NCBI GenBank assembly: GCA_043747745.1 | Contig: JAYTOP010000084.1 | Location: 1 to 48,232, forward strand | Direction of reading: 5' to 3' | DNA length: 48,232 nt | Source of the DNA: SZAS-103 sp043747745 | GTDB taxonomy: Bacteria > Pseudomonadota > Gammaproteobacteria > Xanthomonadales > Xanthomonadaceae | In this document: piece after piece, positions 24,584 through 33,779 of the stretch | How positions within the stretch are numbered: the first letter of the stretch is position 1 | Layout of the letters: every line of letters starts with the position of its first letter | The notes under the pieces: model-generated | Seen by the model: only the letters and a program-made list of their open reading frames with translations | Databases searched by the model: none | What the model was told of the DNA's origin: nothing | Translations under genes and position numbers: made by a program

Positions 24584-25066
24584 TTAGTCGCGGAAATTCT
24601 CGAACTGCAGCGGCAGTTCCAGGTCGGTCTTGCGCAGCAGTTGCATCGCGGTCTGCAGGTCGTCGCGCTTCTTCGCGGTGACGCGTAGCTTGTCGCCATT
24701 GATCGACGTCTCGACCTTGAGTTTCGCGGCCTTGATCGCTGCGACGATCTTCTTCGCGAATGGTTGTTCGATGCCTTGCTTGATGGTGACGGTCTGGCGC
24801 GCGCCCGCGAGGTTGATCAGCGGTTCGGTGATGTCGAGGCAGCGGATGTCGATGCTGCGCGCGATCAGGCGTCCGCGCAGGATATCGAGCATCTGCTTGA
24901 GCTGGAAATCGCTGGGCGCGGTTTGCGTGACGACGGAATCGGCAAGCTCGAAATGCGCGTCGCTGCCCTTGAAATCGAAGCGCGTACCAAGCTCCCGATT
25001 GGCCTGGTCGACTGCGTTGGTCAGTTCGTGCTTGTCGACTTCGGAAACGATATCGAACGATGGCAT
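24584..25066 (-). CDS. yajQ: YajQ family nucleotide-binding protein
   Basis: A 160-residue protein clearly belonging to YajQ. Members bind cyclic di-GMP in Xanthomonas (XC_3703) and partner with transcription regulators to control virulence; in E. coli it binds nucleic acid or GTP. MPSFDIVSEVDKHELTNAVD, FDFKGSDAHFELADSV, QLKQMLDILRGRLIARSIDI and the C-terminal KRDDLQTAMQLLRKTDLELP are all conserved. It is probably a single-gene unit. Confidence 0.96.
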   Translation of the reverse strand: MPSFDIVSEVDKHELTNAVDQANRELGTRFDFKGSDAHFELADSVVTQTAPSDFQLKQMLDILRGRLIARSIDIRCLDITEPLINLAGARQTVTIKQGIEQPFAKKIVAAIKAAKLKVETSINGDKLRVTAKKRDDLQTAMQLLRKTDLELPLQFENFRD

Positions 25067-25148
25067 GGCGCGCTCCGCGCACGTGGAGAAGGCGGCTAGC
25101 GTAACGCATGCATCGGTTTTTTCGTCAGAACCGCCGCCGATGGAAAGA

Positions 25149-26432
25149 TCAGGACGGCGTCAGGAACGCCGTGCCCGGGATCACCACATCGAACGCCCGT
25201 TGCACCAGCCACAGCGTTGCGACTGCGATGATCAGCAACGAGCCCCAGCGCAGCACGCCGACTTGGTAGAAGCGCGTCTTGCGCAGCAGGAATGCGAGCG
25301 GCAGGAACGGCAGCACGATCGCCTCCTGGCCGAGCTCTACGCCCACGCTGAAGCCGCCTAGCGAGGCCGCCATCGCCGCTGGCGGCAGCGATAGCCCGGC
25401 CAAAGCGCTCGCGAAACCGAGGCCGTGGATGAATCCGAAAGCAAATGCGACCAGCCACGCGCGCCGCGTCACCACGGGATAAATGTTGTTGAACGCAGCG
25501 ACGATGATCGACAACGCGATGCCCGATTCGACGAGCCGGCTCGGCAGGTTTACGTAGCCGAGCACGGACAACGTCAGCGTCACCGAATGCGACACCGTGA
25601 AACCCGAGATGACCTTGACCAGTTCAATCATCGAACGCGACAACTTGGGCATCGGCAGCCAGCCGGTGTCTGCGCGCACAGGAAGCGACGTTGCGTCCGT
25701 CATCATCAGTGATGTAGCGGGGATGCCATGCGCCGTGGCCAGATGCTTGCTCTTGCCAGCCCCCAGTCCCAAGATCCCGATCCCCGGTTTCCGGTACAGC
25801 ACAGCCGGAAGTAGCAGCGACAGGATGAACAGCAGGTGGTCGGGCCCGGTCCAGATGTGCCAGATTCCATCGACCATGAAGCTCTTGAACTGGCTCCATC
25901 GATCGGGCGCGCGCAGGTCGAGCGTCGCCGTCGGCGTCTTCGGACCGAGCACCGCGCCGGCTACGCGGTCGCCCGCATGGATCGTGACGATGCCGCGATG
26001 GTAGGGATCGACGTCCTGGAATAGCCGGTAATCGACCGCGAGCCGATTCGGGATTTCCTTGTCGCACACAGCGTCGAAATCGATGACGTCGTAAGCACCG
26101 TCATTATGTGCGTCGACCCTCTGGCCGGTCGGATGCGTTTCGCAGGTCAGGCCGTCGCCCTTGATCGTGAGTCCGCCGAGTGCGTAACGCTCGATCGCGT
26201 CACGATGCGCTTTCACTTCGCCCCAGGTAACGGAGCTGTCCTGGTTGCTGTCGATGTCGATCACGAAGGCGAGGTCGCGCAACGCGATGTCGAATTGCCC
26301 GTGCAGGACGTTGGGCGCAGCGGGATCCGTGCGCAATGTCAGGTATGCGTCGCTTTCCTTGTGCGCGAAGACCGGGGTGGCCGAGAACGCCAACAAGGCG
26401 AGCAGCCCCAGCAGGATGGCGCGGAGATTCAA
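25149..26432 (-). CDS. HupE/UreJ family membrane protein
   Basis: A 427-residue protein with a signal sequence (NLRAILLGLLALLAFSATPV, then AH), a periplasmic domain of roughly 150 residues with an acidic Asp-rich region (DIDSNQDSSVTWGEVKAHRD, EF-hand-like), and a C-terminal membrane part with about six helices. The HupE/UreJ motif appears as IWHIWTGPDHLLFILSLLLP, then FNNIYPVVTRRAWLVAFAFG and FIHGLGFASALAGL. HupE/UreJ proteins are nickel or cobalt permeases; this longer version with a periplasmic domain is usually paired with DUF4331 proteins and its cargo is unknown. It begins at TTG 26432, overlapping the stop of the TPR gene (TTGA), so it is translationally coupled to it. Confidence 0.88.
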   Translation of the reverse strand: MNLRAILLGLLALLAFSATPVFAHKESDAYLTLRTDPAAPNVLHGQFDIALRDLAFVIDIDSNQDSSVTWGEVKAHRDAIERYALGGLTIKGDGLTCETHPTGQRVDAHNDGAYDVIDFDAVCDKEIPNRLAVDYRLFQDVDPYHRGIVTIHAGDRVAGAVLGPKTPTATLDLRAPDRWSQFKSFMVDGIWHIWTGPDHLLFILSLLLPAVLYRKPGIGILGLGAGKSKHLATAHGIPATSLMMTDATSLPVRADTGWLPMPKLSRSMIELVKVISGFTVSHSVTLTLSVLGYVNLPSRLVESGIALSIIVAAFNNIYPVVTRRAWLVAFAFGFIHGLGFASALAGLSLPPAAMAASLGGFSVGVELGQEAIVLPFLPLAFLLRKTRFYQVGVLRWGSLLIIAVATLWLVQRAFDVVIPGTAFLTPS

Positions 26433-27649
26433 CGCGACGCCCCTGTCGTGGGATTCGAGGCGGTTGTCAGTTGCGAAGCGACTTGCGATGCGAGCGCTCG
26501 CACGATCGGATCTTCGTACTGCGTTCGCTTCAGGAAATCCAGCACGGGCTGCGCCGATGCCGGCTTGCCGGCAGCGAGTGCCGCCTGCAGGTAGATGCGC
26601 ATGTCTTCCGGCGCGTGCTGGATCGCCCAGTTGTCCTGCGCAAGTTTCAGGGCGCGCGCTGGATCGTGTCGAAGTTCGAGCGCGAAACGCGCTTCCTCGC
26701 GACCGTATAGGCGGCTGTCGCCGCGTTGTTCTAGATCGTGGAAACGCGATGCCATCTGCAGGATGTCCGCGGGGGCGGTTGGGAGCTTGAGCATCGATTC
26801 CGCGAGCACATGGCGAAGGAACGACGTATCCGATTGCGCGTAGTCGCGCGTCAATTCCAGCGCCTCTTGAGCGCGCCCATGATCAAGCAAAAAGTCGCCA
26901 TAGTCCGCAAGCAGGAAGTTATCTCCCGGCGCTAACTGCAGGGCCTTCCTGAACTCCGAATCGGCGCGGTCGGCCTGCCCGACGGTTTTGGCCGCATCCG
27001 CCATCAGCCCGTGTGCCCAGGACTGGAGCGCTGGCGATTCGTTGGGTTCCTGCAGCAGCAGCGTCTCGATGACATGCAGAGAACTTTGCGCGTGGCCGTT
27101 GACGGCCGCCCACGAGCCAATACAGCCCGCAATGATCAGGCCATCCGCGCTGCCAAGTAGGCGTGTGCAATCGCGATGCGCCTCGTCCATGTCGCCCTGA
27201 ACCAGGGCGACCGAAGCGAGCGTGAGCCACGCCTGCGTGTTGCCGTGGTCGCGCGCAAGCACAGACTGCAGGATTTGCCGCGATTCTGCGAACTGATGGC
27301 GGCTTTGAAGAATGGTGGCGAGAACGAGCAGTGCATCGTCCGGTGCGGGACGCCTGGATACCAACGGTGCGATCACGGCTTGAGCGCGTCCGAGGTAACG
27401 GGCATCGCCCGTGTCGCGTCCGTAATCCAGATAGGCACGTGCAAGCGCGACTGCGAGCCTCACGTCGCCTGCATTCGCCATAACCTGCCGTTTGAGCGCA
27501 TCGAACTGCCGCACGCGCGGGTCGCTGGTCGATGGCAGATGCTCAAGCACCGTGCTGTCGTTGTCGGGAATGTAGGGCTGCGCCGGATCCGTTGCCGCTG
27601 CGGAACCGCCTGCGACGAACAGAAACAGCAAGGCGATGACTGTCTTCAT
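26429..27649 (-). CDS. exported TPR repeat protein of the DUF4331/HupE cluster
   Basis: Periplasmic helical-repeat protein, 406 residues, with a signal peptide (MKTVIALLFLFVAGGSAAAT). Several TPR-like units are visible: RQFDALKRQVMANAGDVRLA, DDALLVLATILQSRHQFAES, GNTQAWLTLASVALVQGDMD, SEFRKALQLAPGDNFLLADY and later units, ending FLKRTQYEDPIVRALASQVA. ATG 27649 gives the signal peptide at once; the frame is open to 27760 but adds unconserved residues. It is flanked by DUF4331 upstream and HupE downstream in the same direction, with a 4-bp overlap to HupE. It probably acts as a scaffold in the periplasm; no enzymatic site is seen. Confidence 0.85.
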   Translation of the reverse strand: MKTVIALLFLFVAGGSAAATDPAQPYIPDNDSTVLEHLPSTSDPRVRQFDALKRQVMANAGDVRLAVALARAYLDYGRDTGDARYLGRAQAVIAPLVSRRPAPDDALLVLATILQSRHQFAESRQILQSVLARDHGNTQAWLTLASVALVQGDMDEAHRDCTRLLGSADGLIIAGCIGSWAAVNGHAQSSLHVIETLLLQEPNESPALQSWAHGLMADAAKTVGQADRADSEFRKALQLAPGDNFLLADYGDFLLDHGRAQEALELTRDYAQSDTSFLRHVLAESMLKLPTAPADILQMASRFHDLEQRGDSRLYGREEARFALELRHDPARALKLAQDNWAIQHAPEDMRIYLQAALAAGKPASAQPVLDFLKRTQYEDPIVRALASQVASQLTTASNPTTGASR

Positions 27650-27765
27650 CCACAATGTCAAGCCATACCCGGATGTGACATGCGTTGGTTGCATGGCGAT
27701 GTTGAATCCGGTCGGGAAAGAAATGCGCAGCAGGCAGGTGGAGGTGTGGCGATCCGACAAACCAA

Positions 27766-27781
27766 CGGCGCCGAAGCGCCG
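27766..27781 (-). terminator. hairpin after the DUF4331 gene
   Basis: Minus-strand stem CGGCGC, loop TTCG, GCGCCG, followed by TTGGTTTG. It lies 49-64 bp below the DUF4331 stop and above the TPR start, so it could be a partial terminator that lowers expression of TPR-HupE relative to DUF4331. Confidence 0.6.
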
Positions 27782-27829
27782 CCGGGTAGAATATGCCGTC
27801 GGATGGACCCGACTGCAATGCCGCTTCGA

Positions 27830-29257
27830 TTACCGCTTTGAAGCCTTGGTCGCAGCCGCTGATGCGCTGTCGACAGCGCCCGGCAAAGGCGTGTTGAGGT
27901 ATGGAAACTCGTTAAGGAAATCATTCGCCGAAGTCGCGGCGCCATCAGTGTAAGGCAGTTGCCCCGAGGGAGCGACGGCGGTCGGGAGCAATGCACCCAT
28001 TGCAACGCGCAGTTCGATGTCTACGACATCATCGCCAGGACGGCGACCATTCGGGAATCCCGCTGTGTCGCCAGCCAGCACCGCCAACGAATTCTGCGAG
28101 GCAGCTGGTTTCGGCGCGATTGAAGTGTTCAGGCGCATCATCTCGGCGGGTTTGACGTTAGCCGGCTGGTTCAGTCCCGGTACGCCGGTAAGGAATGCTG
28201 CGACAAGGTCGGTGCGGGGGAACTTGGTCGGCGCCTTCACGCTAGGGAACAATGCTTCGATCAATGCCGGCAAGGTCGGGTTGGTCACATAGGTCGCGAA
28301 CTGCGCATCGTCGTTCGGCTGTGAAGCGTTGAACTTGTCCTTGTCGGGCAAACCGATGATGAGCTCGTTCACAAGCGGCGCGGACAGTCGCGATGCCTGG
28401 CCGCCGATCAACGGCGTGGTCGAGGATCTCGGCAGTGTCGCGGTCGTCCACGCGCCGATGATCGGGCTTCCACCCGTCGTCAGGCATGCGATCGGAACTT
28501 CCAGAGCGATCGTGGTGACATTCTTGCCGGCCAGGTCGTTGGCATTCGCGTTGGGTGCGCCCAGCGGATTGAGGTGGATCAAATCGAAGACTTTGCCAAC
28601 CGCGACCACGAAGCCCTCCTTGCGCTGGCCGACGAACACGCGGCCTTCGCCACATCCGGGCAGGCCGATCCGGTCGATATGGTTGCTCGCGTACGCAGCG
28701 TAGTTCGGAATGGACTTGGTGCCGATGTTGTCGAACGGCTTGCGGAAACTCGTTCCGCCCTGACTGATGTTCGAAGCGAGCACGGGAGTCGCATACGGCC
28801 TTCCAACGATGCTGGAGACGGTATACGTCTCGATAAGGTTCTTGTTGCCGTCGTTGCCGGTGGGAGATGCGTTGAACGGACCGATGTTGATCAACGGCAC
28901 CGCGACCTGCACGCCGTTCACGGGAATCGTCAGGTTCTGGTAGGTGTTCTGGAAGCGGAATTCATAGGTGATGTCGGGGATCGCATCGCCATTCGTGTCA
29001 ATCTTGATCGCATACACGGCCTTGGGATCAAGGCTGAAAAAATTTGGACCACCGGTCGGATCTTGGAGCGGCGAGTAGTTGGCGAGGAACGTGACGTATC
29101 CGGCGCGACCCGATTCGTAGCTTCGGAACATGTAAAAGTCGGTGCCGTCCACTTTCGGGGTCTGAGTGATCAGCGGGGCTTCGCGATGGCTCGACGAGAA
29201 GGCGGTGCTCGTGAGTAGCAGGCCGGCGATGGCAAGCGCGATGGGAGTCTGTTTCAT
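27830..29257 (-). CDS. exported DUF4331 domain protein, 475 aa
   Basis: Secreted or periplasmic protein of the DUF4331 family. Signal peptide: MKQTPIALAIAGLLLTSTAF. The mature N-terminus SSHREAPLITQTPKVDGTDF is the family hallmark, followed by DFYMFRSYESGR, FFSLDPKAVYAIKIDTNGD (a calcium-loop-like DTNGD) and GCGEGRVFVGQRKEGFVVAVG. The C-terminus is SANDFLNEFPYLNTPLPGAV. The function of the family is unknown. It is followed by the TPR and HupE genes. A decayed paralogue lies about 545 bp upstream. The start ATG 29257 is supported by the signal peptide; a longer frame to 29326 was rejected. Confidence 0.9.
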   Translation of the reverse strand: MKQTPIALAIAGLLLTSTAFSSSHREAPLITQTPKVDGTDFYMFRSYESGRAGYVTFLANYSPLQDPTGGPNFFSLDPKAVYAIKIDTNGDAIPDITYEFRFQNTYQNLTIPVNGVQVAVPLINIGPFNASPTGNDGNKNLIETYTVSSIVGRPYATPVLASNISQGGTSFRKPFDNIGTKSIPNYAAYASNHIDRIGLPGCGEGRVFVGQRKEGFVVAVGKVFDLIHLNPLGAPNANANDLAGKNVTTIALEVPIACLTTGGSPIIGAWTTATLPRSSTTPLIGGQASRLSAPLVNELIIGLPDKDKFNASQPNDDAQFATYVTNPTLPALIEALFPSVKAPTKFPRTDLVAAFLTGVPGLNQPANVKPAEMMRLNTSIAPKPAASQNSLAVLAGDTAGFPNGRRPGDDVVDIELRVAMGALLPTAVAPSGQLPYTDGAATSANDFLNEFPYLNTPLPGAVDSASAAATKASKR

Positions 29258-29664
29258 GGAAGCCAGTCCTTGACTTTGGGGGTGCACGAAGGCGTGCGTT
29301 GAAACGGTTCTGTGCGCGATCGACACTCACCGCCGGCCAGATGCGTATAAATGCGATGAGGAGGCGTCGCTTGTAGGTCGGGTTACCGAATGTGCGCACC
29401 GACCATGCGCTGCAAGAAATTGCGCCTCCCGAAATGAATTTGTCGTGAAACTATGGCGGCTATGGCAATAGAAAAATCGCATCCGAAGAAATGCCGATAT
29501 GGATTGTGATGCGAGGCGGAAACGAGAACGGTCAACGCGCCAAAGAGTCGGAAGAAGCTTTAGTAGCGAGTTTCACCCCGTAATCAACGACTCAAATATG
29601 CACCGCATCGATACGGGAAGAGAGCCGCTTCCATGCGGCGCGTATGAGAGATCCGTCGCGGCAA
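29258..29664. other. 407-bp noncoding gap between the DUF4331 gene and its decayed paralogue
   Basis: No gene that I can support. It contains A/T-richer patches (GAAATGAATTTGTCGTGAAAC near 29432, GCAATAGAAAAATCGC near 29465) that likely carry the promoter of the DUF4331 operon on the minus strand, whose 5' leader would be up to about 150 nt. No known riboswitch was recognised. Confidence 0.5.
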
Positions 29665-29801
29665 TCATTGGCTGCGCGGCCGCCAAGGTCTGTACGGAAT
29701 CGAACATAGGGCGCGTCGCATGCATTCAACGCATGCAGTCCGGCCCGAAGGTCCGACGGCGCATAGCGCCGCCGGATGGTACCGATTGGAACGTGGTGCG
29801 A

Positions 29802-30756
29802 TCAGTGCTTCGCGCGACCAGCAGCGGGTGATGCGCTGTCGGTCGCGCCCGGCAACGGGGGCTCCAGGTACGGGAGCGTGCTGAGGAAGTCGCTTCTGGT
29901 TGCCGATCAATGGCGTAGCCGAGGATCGCGGCAGCGTCGCCGTGGTCCATGCGCCGACGATCGGGATGCCGCCGTTGGCGAGGCAGGCGATCGGCACTTC
30001 GAGCGCGATCGTGGTGACGTTCTTGTCGGACAGTTCGGTCGCATTGCCGGTAGTCGGCTCGAGCGGATTCAAGTGGATGAGATCGAACACCTGGCCGAGC
30101 GCGACCACGAAACCTTCCTTTTGCTGGCCGACGAACACGCGGCCTTCGCCGCAACCGTCAAGACCGATGCGGTAGATATGGCTGTTCGCGTAGGTCGAAT
30201 AGTCGGGGATCGACTTGGTGCCGAGATTTTCGAACGGCTTGCGGAATACGCTGCCGCCGGCGGTGATGTTGGTTGCAAGGACTGGCGACGCATTCGGCCT
30301 GCCGCGAATGGTGGAGACGGTGTAGGTCTCGATGAGGTTCTTGACCGCATCGTTCGCGCTCGGGGTGATGCCGAACTGGCCGATGTTGCTCAACGGCACC
30401 GCGAGCTGGACGCCGTTCACCGGAATGGTCCGGTTCTGGTAGTTTTTCTGGAAACGGAACTGGCAGGTGATGACCGGAACCGCATCGCCGTTGGTGTCGA
30501 CCTTGATTTCGTATGTCGCCTTGGAGCCAAGATTGAAATAGTTCGGGCCGCCATACGCGTCCTCGAGCGGCGAATGGTTCGCGAGGAAGGTCACGTAGCC
30601 GTCGCGGCCCCATTCGTAGCTGCGGAACATGTAGAAATCGGTACCGTCGACTTTTGGGGTCTGGCTGATCAGCGGTGCTTCGCGGTGGCTGGATGCGAAG
30701 ACCGAGCCGGTGAGCATCAGGCCGATGATGGCGAGTGCGATGGGTGTGCATTTATG
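29802..30756 (-). pseudogene. decayed DUF4331 paralogue (start lost, internal deletion with frameshift)
   Basis: A second DUF4331 gene homologous over most of its length to the intact neighbour (SSHREAPLISQTPKVDGTDF, GCGEGRVFVGQQKEGFVVAL, PIVGAWTTATLPRSSATPLI). Two lesions are visible. First, the expected start is replaced: the codon aligned to ATG of the intact gene reads CAT (30754-30756), best explained by loss of one G; the first ATG in frame (30717) is inside the signal peptide. Second, just after LIGNQ (about 29895) the sequence jumps to the family C-terminus (SDFLSTLPYLEPPLPGATDS) in a different frame, ending at TGA 29802-29804, which is a deletion of about 155 codons. An out-of-frame open reading extends to 29665 but is meaningless. 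Confidence 0.88.
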
Positions 30757-31065
30757 CGTGAGACGTTCATGTGAATTCGCTGGATGCGGTGGTGTGCGTC
30801 AGCGTGGGAACAGGGGGCATTTCCCGGACTCAGTGGTTAGCGCTCGGATCGGACTTGTCGTTGGTGTTTCAGCGCACCGTCCCATGCGCGGAACGGAAAA
30901 TTCTCTCGGCGCGCGAAAACGTCGTGAACGCGCCCGTCATCCATTCTTCACATGCGACCTCTCGCAGCACCGCGATTGCGCCGTGATTTACGCCGCCGCA
31001 TTGAGGCGCCATGTTCGCGCGGGACGAATCCGTTACGATGCCGATCCGCATCCAGGAGAATATCT
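30757..31065. other. 309-bp noncoding gap before the aldehyde reductase gene
   Basis: No gene supported. It must hold the promoter of the reductase on the plus strand. A 71-codon frame at 30771-30986 has no recognisable features and no ribosome site. Confidence 0.5.
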
Positions 31066-32109
31066 ATGACCACGACGTCGGCCTACGCTGCTTTGACCGC
31101 GAAAGCGCCGTTGACACCATTCGCGATCGAGCGCCGCGCGCCGCGCGCCCATGAGGTGGCGATCGATATCCTGTATTGCGGCGTGTGTCACAGCGACATC
31201 CACCAAGCGCGCGACGAGTGGGGCGGCGGTATTTTTCCGATGGTTCCGGGACACGAAATCGTCGGGCGTGTGGTCGCGCTCGGCAGCGACGCGACGAAAT
31301 TCAAGGTGGGCGATGCGGTCGGCGTCGGCTGCTTCGTGGATTCATGCCGCGATTGCGCGCAATGCCGCGCGGGCGAAGAACAATATTGCGAACGCGGCAT
31401 GACCGCGACCTACAACGCACGCGACAAGGACGGTGTGCCGACCCACGGCGGCTACTCGACGCGCGTGGTCGTCGATCAGGATTACGTGTTGCGCATCCCG
31501 CAGGGCATTCCGCTGGATCGCGCCGCGCCGCTGTTGTGCGCCGGCATCACCACGTATTCGCCGATGCGCCACTTCGGCGTGAAAGCCGGCGACAGGATTG
31601 CAGTGATCGGTCTGGGTGGACTGGGTCACATGGCAGTGAAGTTCGGTCGTGCGCTGGGTGCGAATGTCACCGTGCTGAGCACCTCGGAATCCAAGCGTGC
31701 CGACGCGCTTGGCCTGGGTGCGCACGACTTCGCCGTCACGCGCAATACGGAGACGTTCAAGCAGCTTGCCGGGAATTTCGATTTCATCGTGGACACCGTT
31801 TCGGCGCCGCACGATTACAACGCGTATCTTGCGCTGCTGAAAGTGGATGGCTGCATGATCCTGCTCGGCGTGCCCGATCAGGCCTCGGCAGTTGCGGCAG
31901 GTGCGTTGATCATGAAGCGTCGCAAGCTGGCGGGTTCGCTGATCGGCGGCATCGCCGAAACCCAGGAGATGCTGGACTTCTGCGCAGAGCACGGCCTGGC
32001 GTCTGATATCGAACTGATCCGCATGGAACAGATCAACGATGCCTACGAACGCATCCTGCGCAGCGACGTGCGCTACCGCTTTGTGATCGATATCGCCAGC
32101 CTGCGCTGA
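31066..32109 (+). CDS. zinc-dependent NADP+ alcohol dehydrogenase / aldehyde reductase (YahK-like)
   Basis: Cytoplasmic medium-chain dehydrogenase of 347 residues in the CAD/YahK group, which reduces broad-range aldehydes with NADPH. The catalytic zinc site has Cys41 in LYCGVCHSDIH, His in PGHEIVG and a later Cys; the structural zinc uses the Cys-rich lobe CRDCAQCRAGEEQYC. The Rossmann motif is GLGGLGHMAVKFG. The start ATG 31066 follows AGGAG with 7 nt spacing; the frame is open to 30952 but lacks homology. Length and the DEWGGGIFPMVPGHE segment agree with YahK. It ends at a strong hairpin. Confidence 0.94.
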   Translation: MTTTSAYAALTAKAPLTPFAIERRAPRAHEVAIDILYCGVCHSDIHQARDEWGGGIFPMVPGHEIVGRVVALGSDATKFKVGDAVGVGCFVDSCRDCAQCRAGEEQYCERGMTATYNARDKDGVPTHGGYSTRVVVDQDYVLRIPQGIPLDRAAPLLCAGITTYSPMRHFGVKAGDRIAVIGLGGLGHMAVKFGRALGANVTVLSTSESKRADALGLGAHDFAVTRNTETFKQLAGNFDFIVDTVSAPHDYNAYLALLKVDGCMILLGVPDQASAVAAGALIMKRRKLAGSLIGGIAETQEMLDFCAEHGLASDIELIRMEQINDAYERILRSDVRYRFVIDIASLR

Positions 32110-32134
32110 AGCTGACGGCAGTCAATCGGGAAAA

Positions 32135-32156
32135 GGGCCGATATCGCTATCGGCCC
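32135..32156 (+). terminator. hairpin downstream of the aldehyde reductase gene
   Basis: Stem GGGCCGATA (32135-32143) and TATCGGCCC (32148-32156) with a TCGC loop, 26 bp after the stop. No T tract on the plus strand, but AAAA precedes it, so on the minus strand it ends in TTTT and would also terminate the glycine-zipper gene. Confidence 0.75.
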
Positions 32157-32185
32157 CATGCCACGAATTGTTTCGCTGCTGAAGA

Positions 32186-32509
32186 TCAATCGTGCGTGCA
32201 GACGCGCTCGACCGTGCGGTACTTGCGACGCTGATGATGCTTCTGGATCTGGTTGCCAGCGTAACCGCCAGCGACCGCGCCGCCGACCGTCGCCAGTGTC
32301 TTGCCGTTGCCGCCGCCAAGTTGATGGCCGATCAGTCCGCCAGCGATGGCGCCGACCGCGGTGCCGGCGACACGGTCGTGATCTTGCACCTGGCGTTCGC
32401 GATAAACCACGACATTATGGCAATGCTCGTGCGCGAAGGCTTGGACGCCAACGGACAGGCCCATGCTGACAAGCAATGCTGCGGCGATTGTTGTGCGGAT
32501 CGTTTTCAT
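32186..32509 (-). CDS. glycine zipper 2TM domain protein
   Basis: Exported 107-residue envelope protein with a signal peptide (KTIRTTIAAALLVSMGLSVG, cleavage near AFAH). The C-terminal half is a glycine zipper (GTAVGAIAGGLIGHQLGGGN and ATVGGAVAGGYAGNQIQ), as in Rickettsia 17-kDa antigen / Glycine-zipper 2TM (PF05433) proteins, flanked by basic QKHHQRRKYRTVERVCTHD. The family is associated with outer-membrane integrity or stress. ATG 32509 has GGAAG upstream and gives the signal peptide; a 41-residue upstream extension is rejected. Confidence 0.88.
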   Translation of the reverse strand: MKTIRTTIAAALLVSMGLSVGVQAFAHEHCHNVVVYRERQVQDHDRVAGTAVGAIAGGLIGHQLGGGNGKTLATVGGAVAGGYAGNQIQKHHQRRKYRTVERVCTHD

Positions 32510-32641
32510 GGCGCGCTTCCCTGGTTGATTGGACATATCGTGCATTCGGTTGAAGCATGGACGTCGCTTGCTTAACTGAGCGCCAATCCCGGCCGCCGGG
32601 ACTGAACCGTTGGGCTGACGCGCTGCATGCACGAAGTCCCG

Positions 32642-33706
32642 TCAATCGAACAATTCCGGTTGCAGCAATGCATGGTCAGCGTCGCGAAATCCGGCCAGGC
32701 CCACGCCGACCAGGCGATAGAGCGTTTCGTGCGCCATCCCCACGCGCGTGCGCAAGTCGAGCGCGATCGCGGTCAGTTCGTCCGCGCTGGCTGGCGGTTG
32801 CGGCGGCGTATGGCTGCGGGTGAGAATCTGGAAGTGAGCGGTCTTGAGTTTCAGCACGACGGTGCGACCGATGCGGTGCTGCTCGCGCGCGGCGGCGGCC
32901 CAGGTTTTCGCGGCGAGTCGGACGATGTGCGGTTCGATCGCGCCGAGCGGCAGGTCGGTTGCGAAGGTGTCTTCGGCGGAGATCGATTGGGTCGGCTGGT
33001 CGGGATTGACCGCGCGTTCGTCGATGCCGCGCGCAAGTTCGAACAGACGCCGGCCATAACGACCGAAGCGCCGCTCCAGTTCCGCGAGTGCTACATCTCC
33101 CAACGCACCGACCGTGGCGATACCCATTGCGGCGAGCTTGCCTTCCATCACCTTGCCAACGCCTGGAATGCGTCCTACCGGCAGAGGTTGCAGGAACGCG
33201 TCGATTCCGTTCGGACGGATCACGAACAAGCCGTCCGGTTTGCGCCAGTCCGAGGCGATTTTCGCGAGGAATTTGTTCGGTGCGACGCCGGCTGATGCGG
33301 TCAATGCGGTTTCCTCGCGGATCGTCGCGCGGATCGCCTGTGCGACCGCGGTCGCCGAATCGAATTCGAACTTGTTCGTGGTGACGTCGAGATAGGCCTC
33401 GTCGAGCGATAGTGGTTCGACGCGTTCGGTGTGGCGCAGGAAAATCTCGCGGACATGTTTCGAGGCCGCGCGATAACGCACGAAATCCGGTGCGACAAAC
33501 ACCGCATCCGGACACAGCCGCTCCGCACGCAGCGCAGGCATCGCCGAATGGATGCCGAACCGCCGCGCCTCATAGGATGCCGCGCACACCACCGACCGCA
33601 CGCCGCGCCATGCGACGACCACAGGGCGCCCGCGCAACGCCGGATCGTCGCGCTGCTCGACCGACGCGTAGAACGCATCCATGTCGATGTGGACGATTTT
33701 GCGCAT
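32642..33706 (-). CDS. dinB: DNA polymerase IV
   Basis: Y-family translesion DNA polymerase of 354 residues. Catalytic acids are all in place: Asp8 in VHIDMDAFYASVE and Asp102/Glu103 in LSLDEAYLD. The palm and finger block GRPVVVAWRGVRSVVCAASYEARRFG, the thumb with ASAGVAPNKFLAKIASDWRKPDG and IPGVGKVMEGKLAAMGI, and the little finger domain follow. The C-terminus LLQPELFD holds a beta-clamp binding motif (QPELF). It is divergent from the M48 gene, with 73 bp between starts. No LexA box was evident in that gap on inspection. Confidence 0.97.
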   Translation of the reverse strand: MRKIVHIDMDAFYASVEQRDDPALRGRPVVVAWRGVRSVVCAASYEARRFGIHSAMPALRAERLCPDAVFVAPDFVRYRAASKHVREIFLRHTERVEPLSLDEAYLDVTTNKFEFDSATAVAQAIRATIREETALTASAGVAPNKFLAKIASDWRKPDGLFVIRPNGIDAFLQPLPVGRIPGVGKVMEGKLAAMGIATVGALGDVALAELERRFGRYGRRLFELARGIDERAVNPDQPTQSISAEDTFATDLPLGAIEPHIVRLAAKTWAAAAREQHRIGRTVVLKLKTAHFQILTRSHTPPQPPASADELTAIALDLRTRVGMAHETLYRLVGVGLAGFRDADHALLQPELFD

Positions 33707-33779
33707 GGCCTATCGTAGCGGCCATGACGTGGCTACAGTGCGTCGATGTGCCTGATCGCATTCGCGCGGCGCGCGCAAC

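Noticed and set aside
29499..29831. 110-codon plus-strand frame in the gap beside the DUF4331 pseudogene
   Set aside because: No ribosome site, no homology recognised, and it runs into the antisense of the decayed gene.
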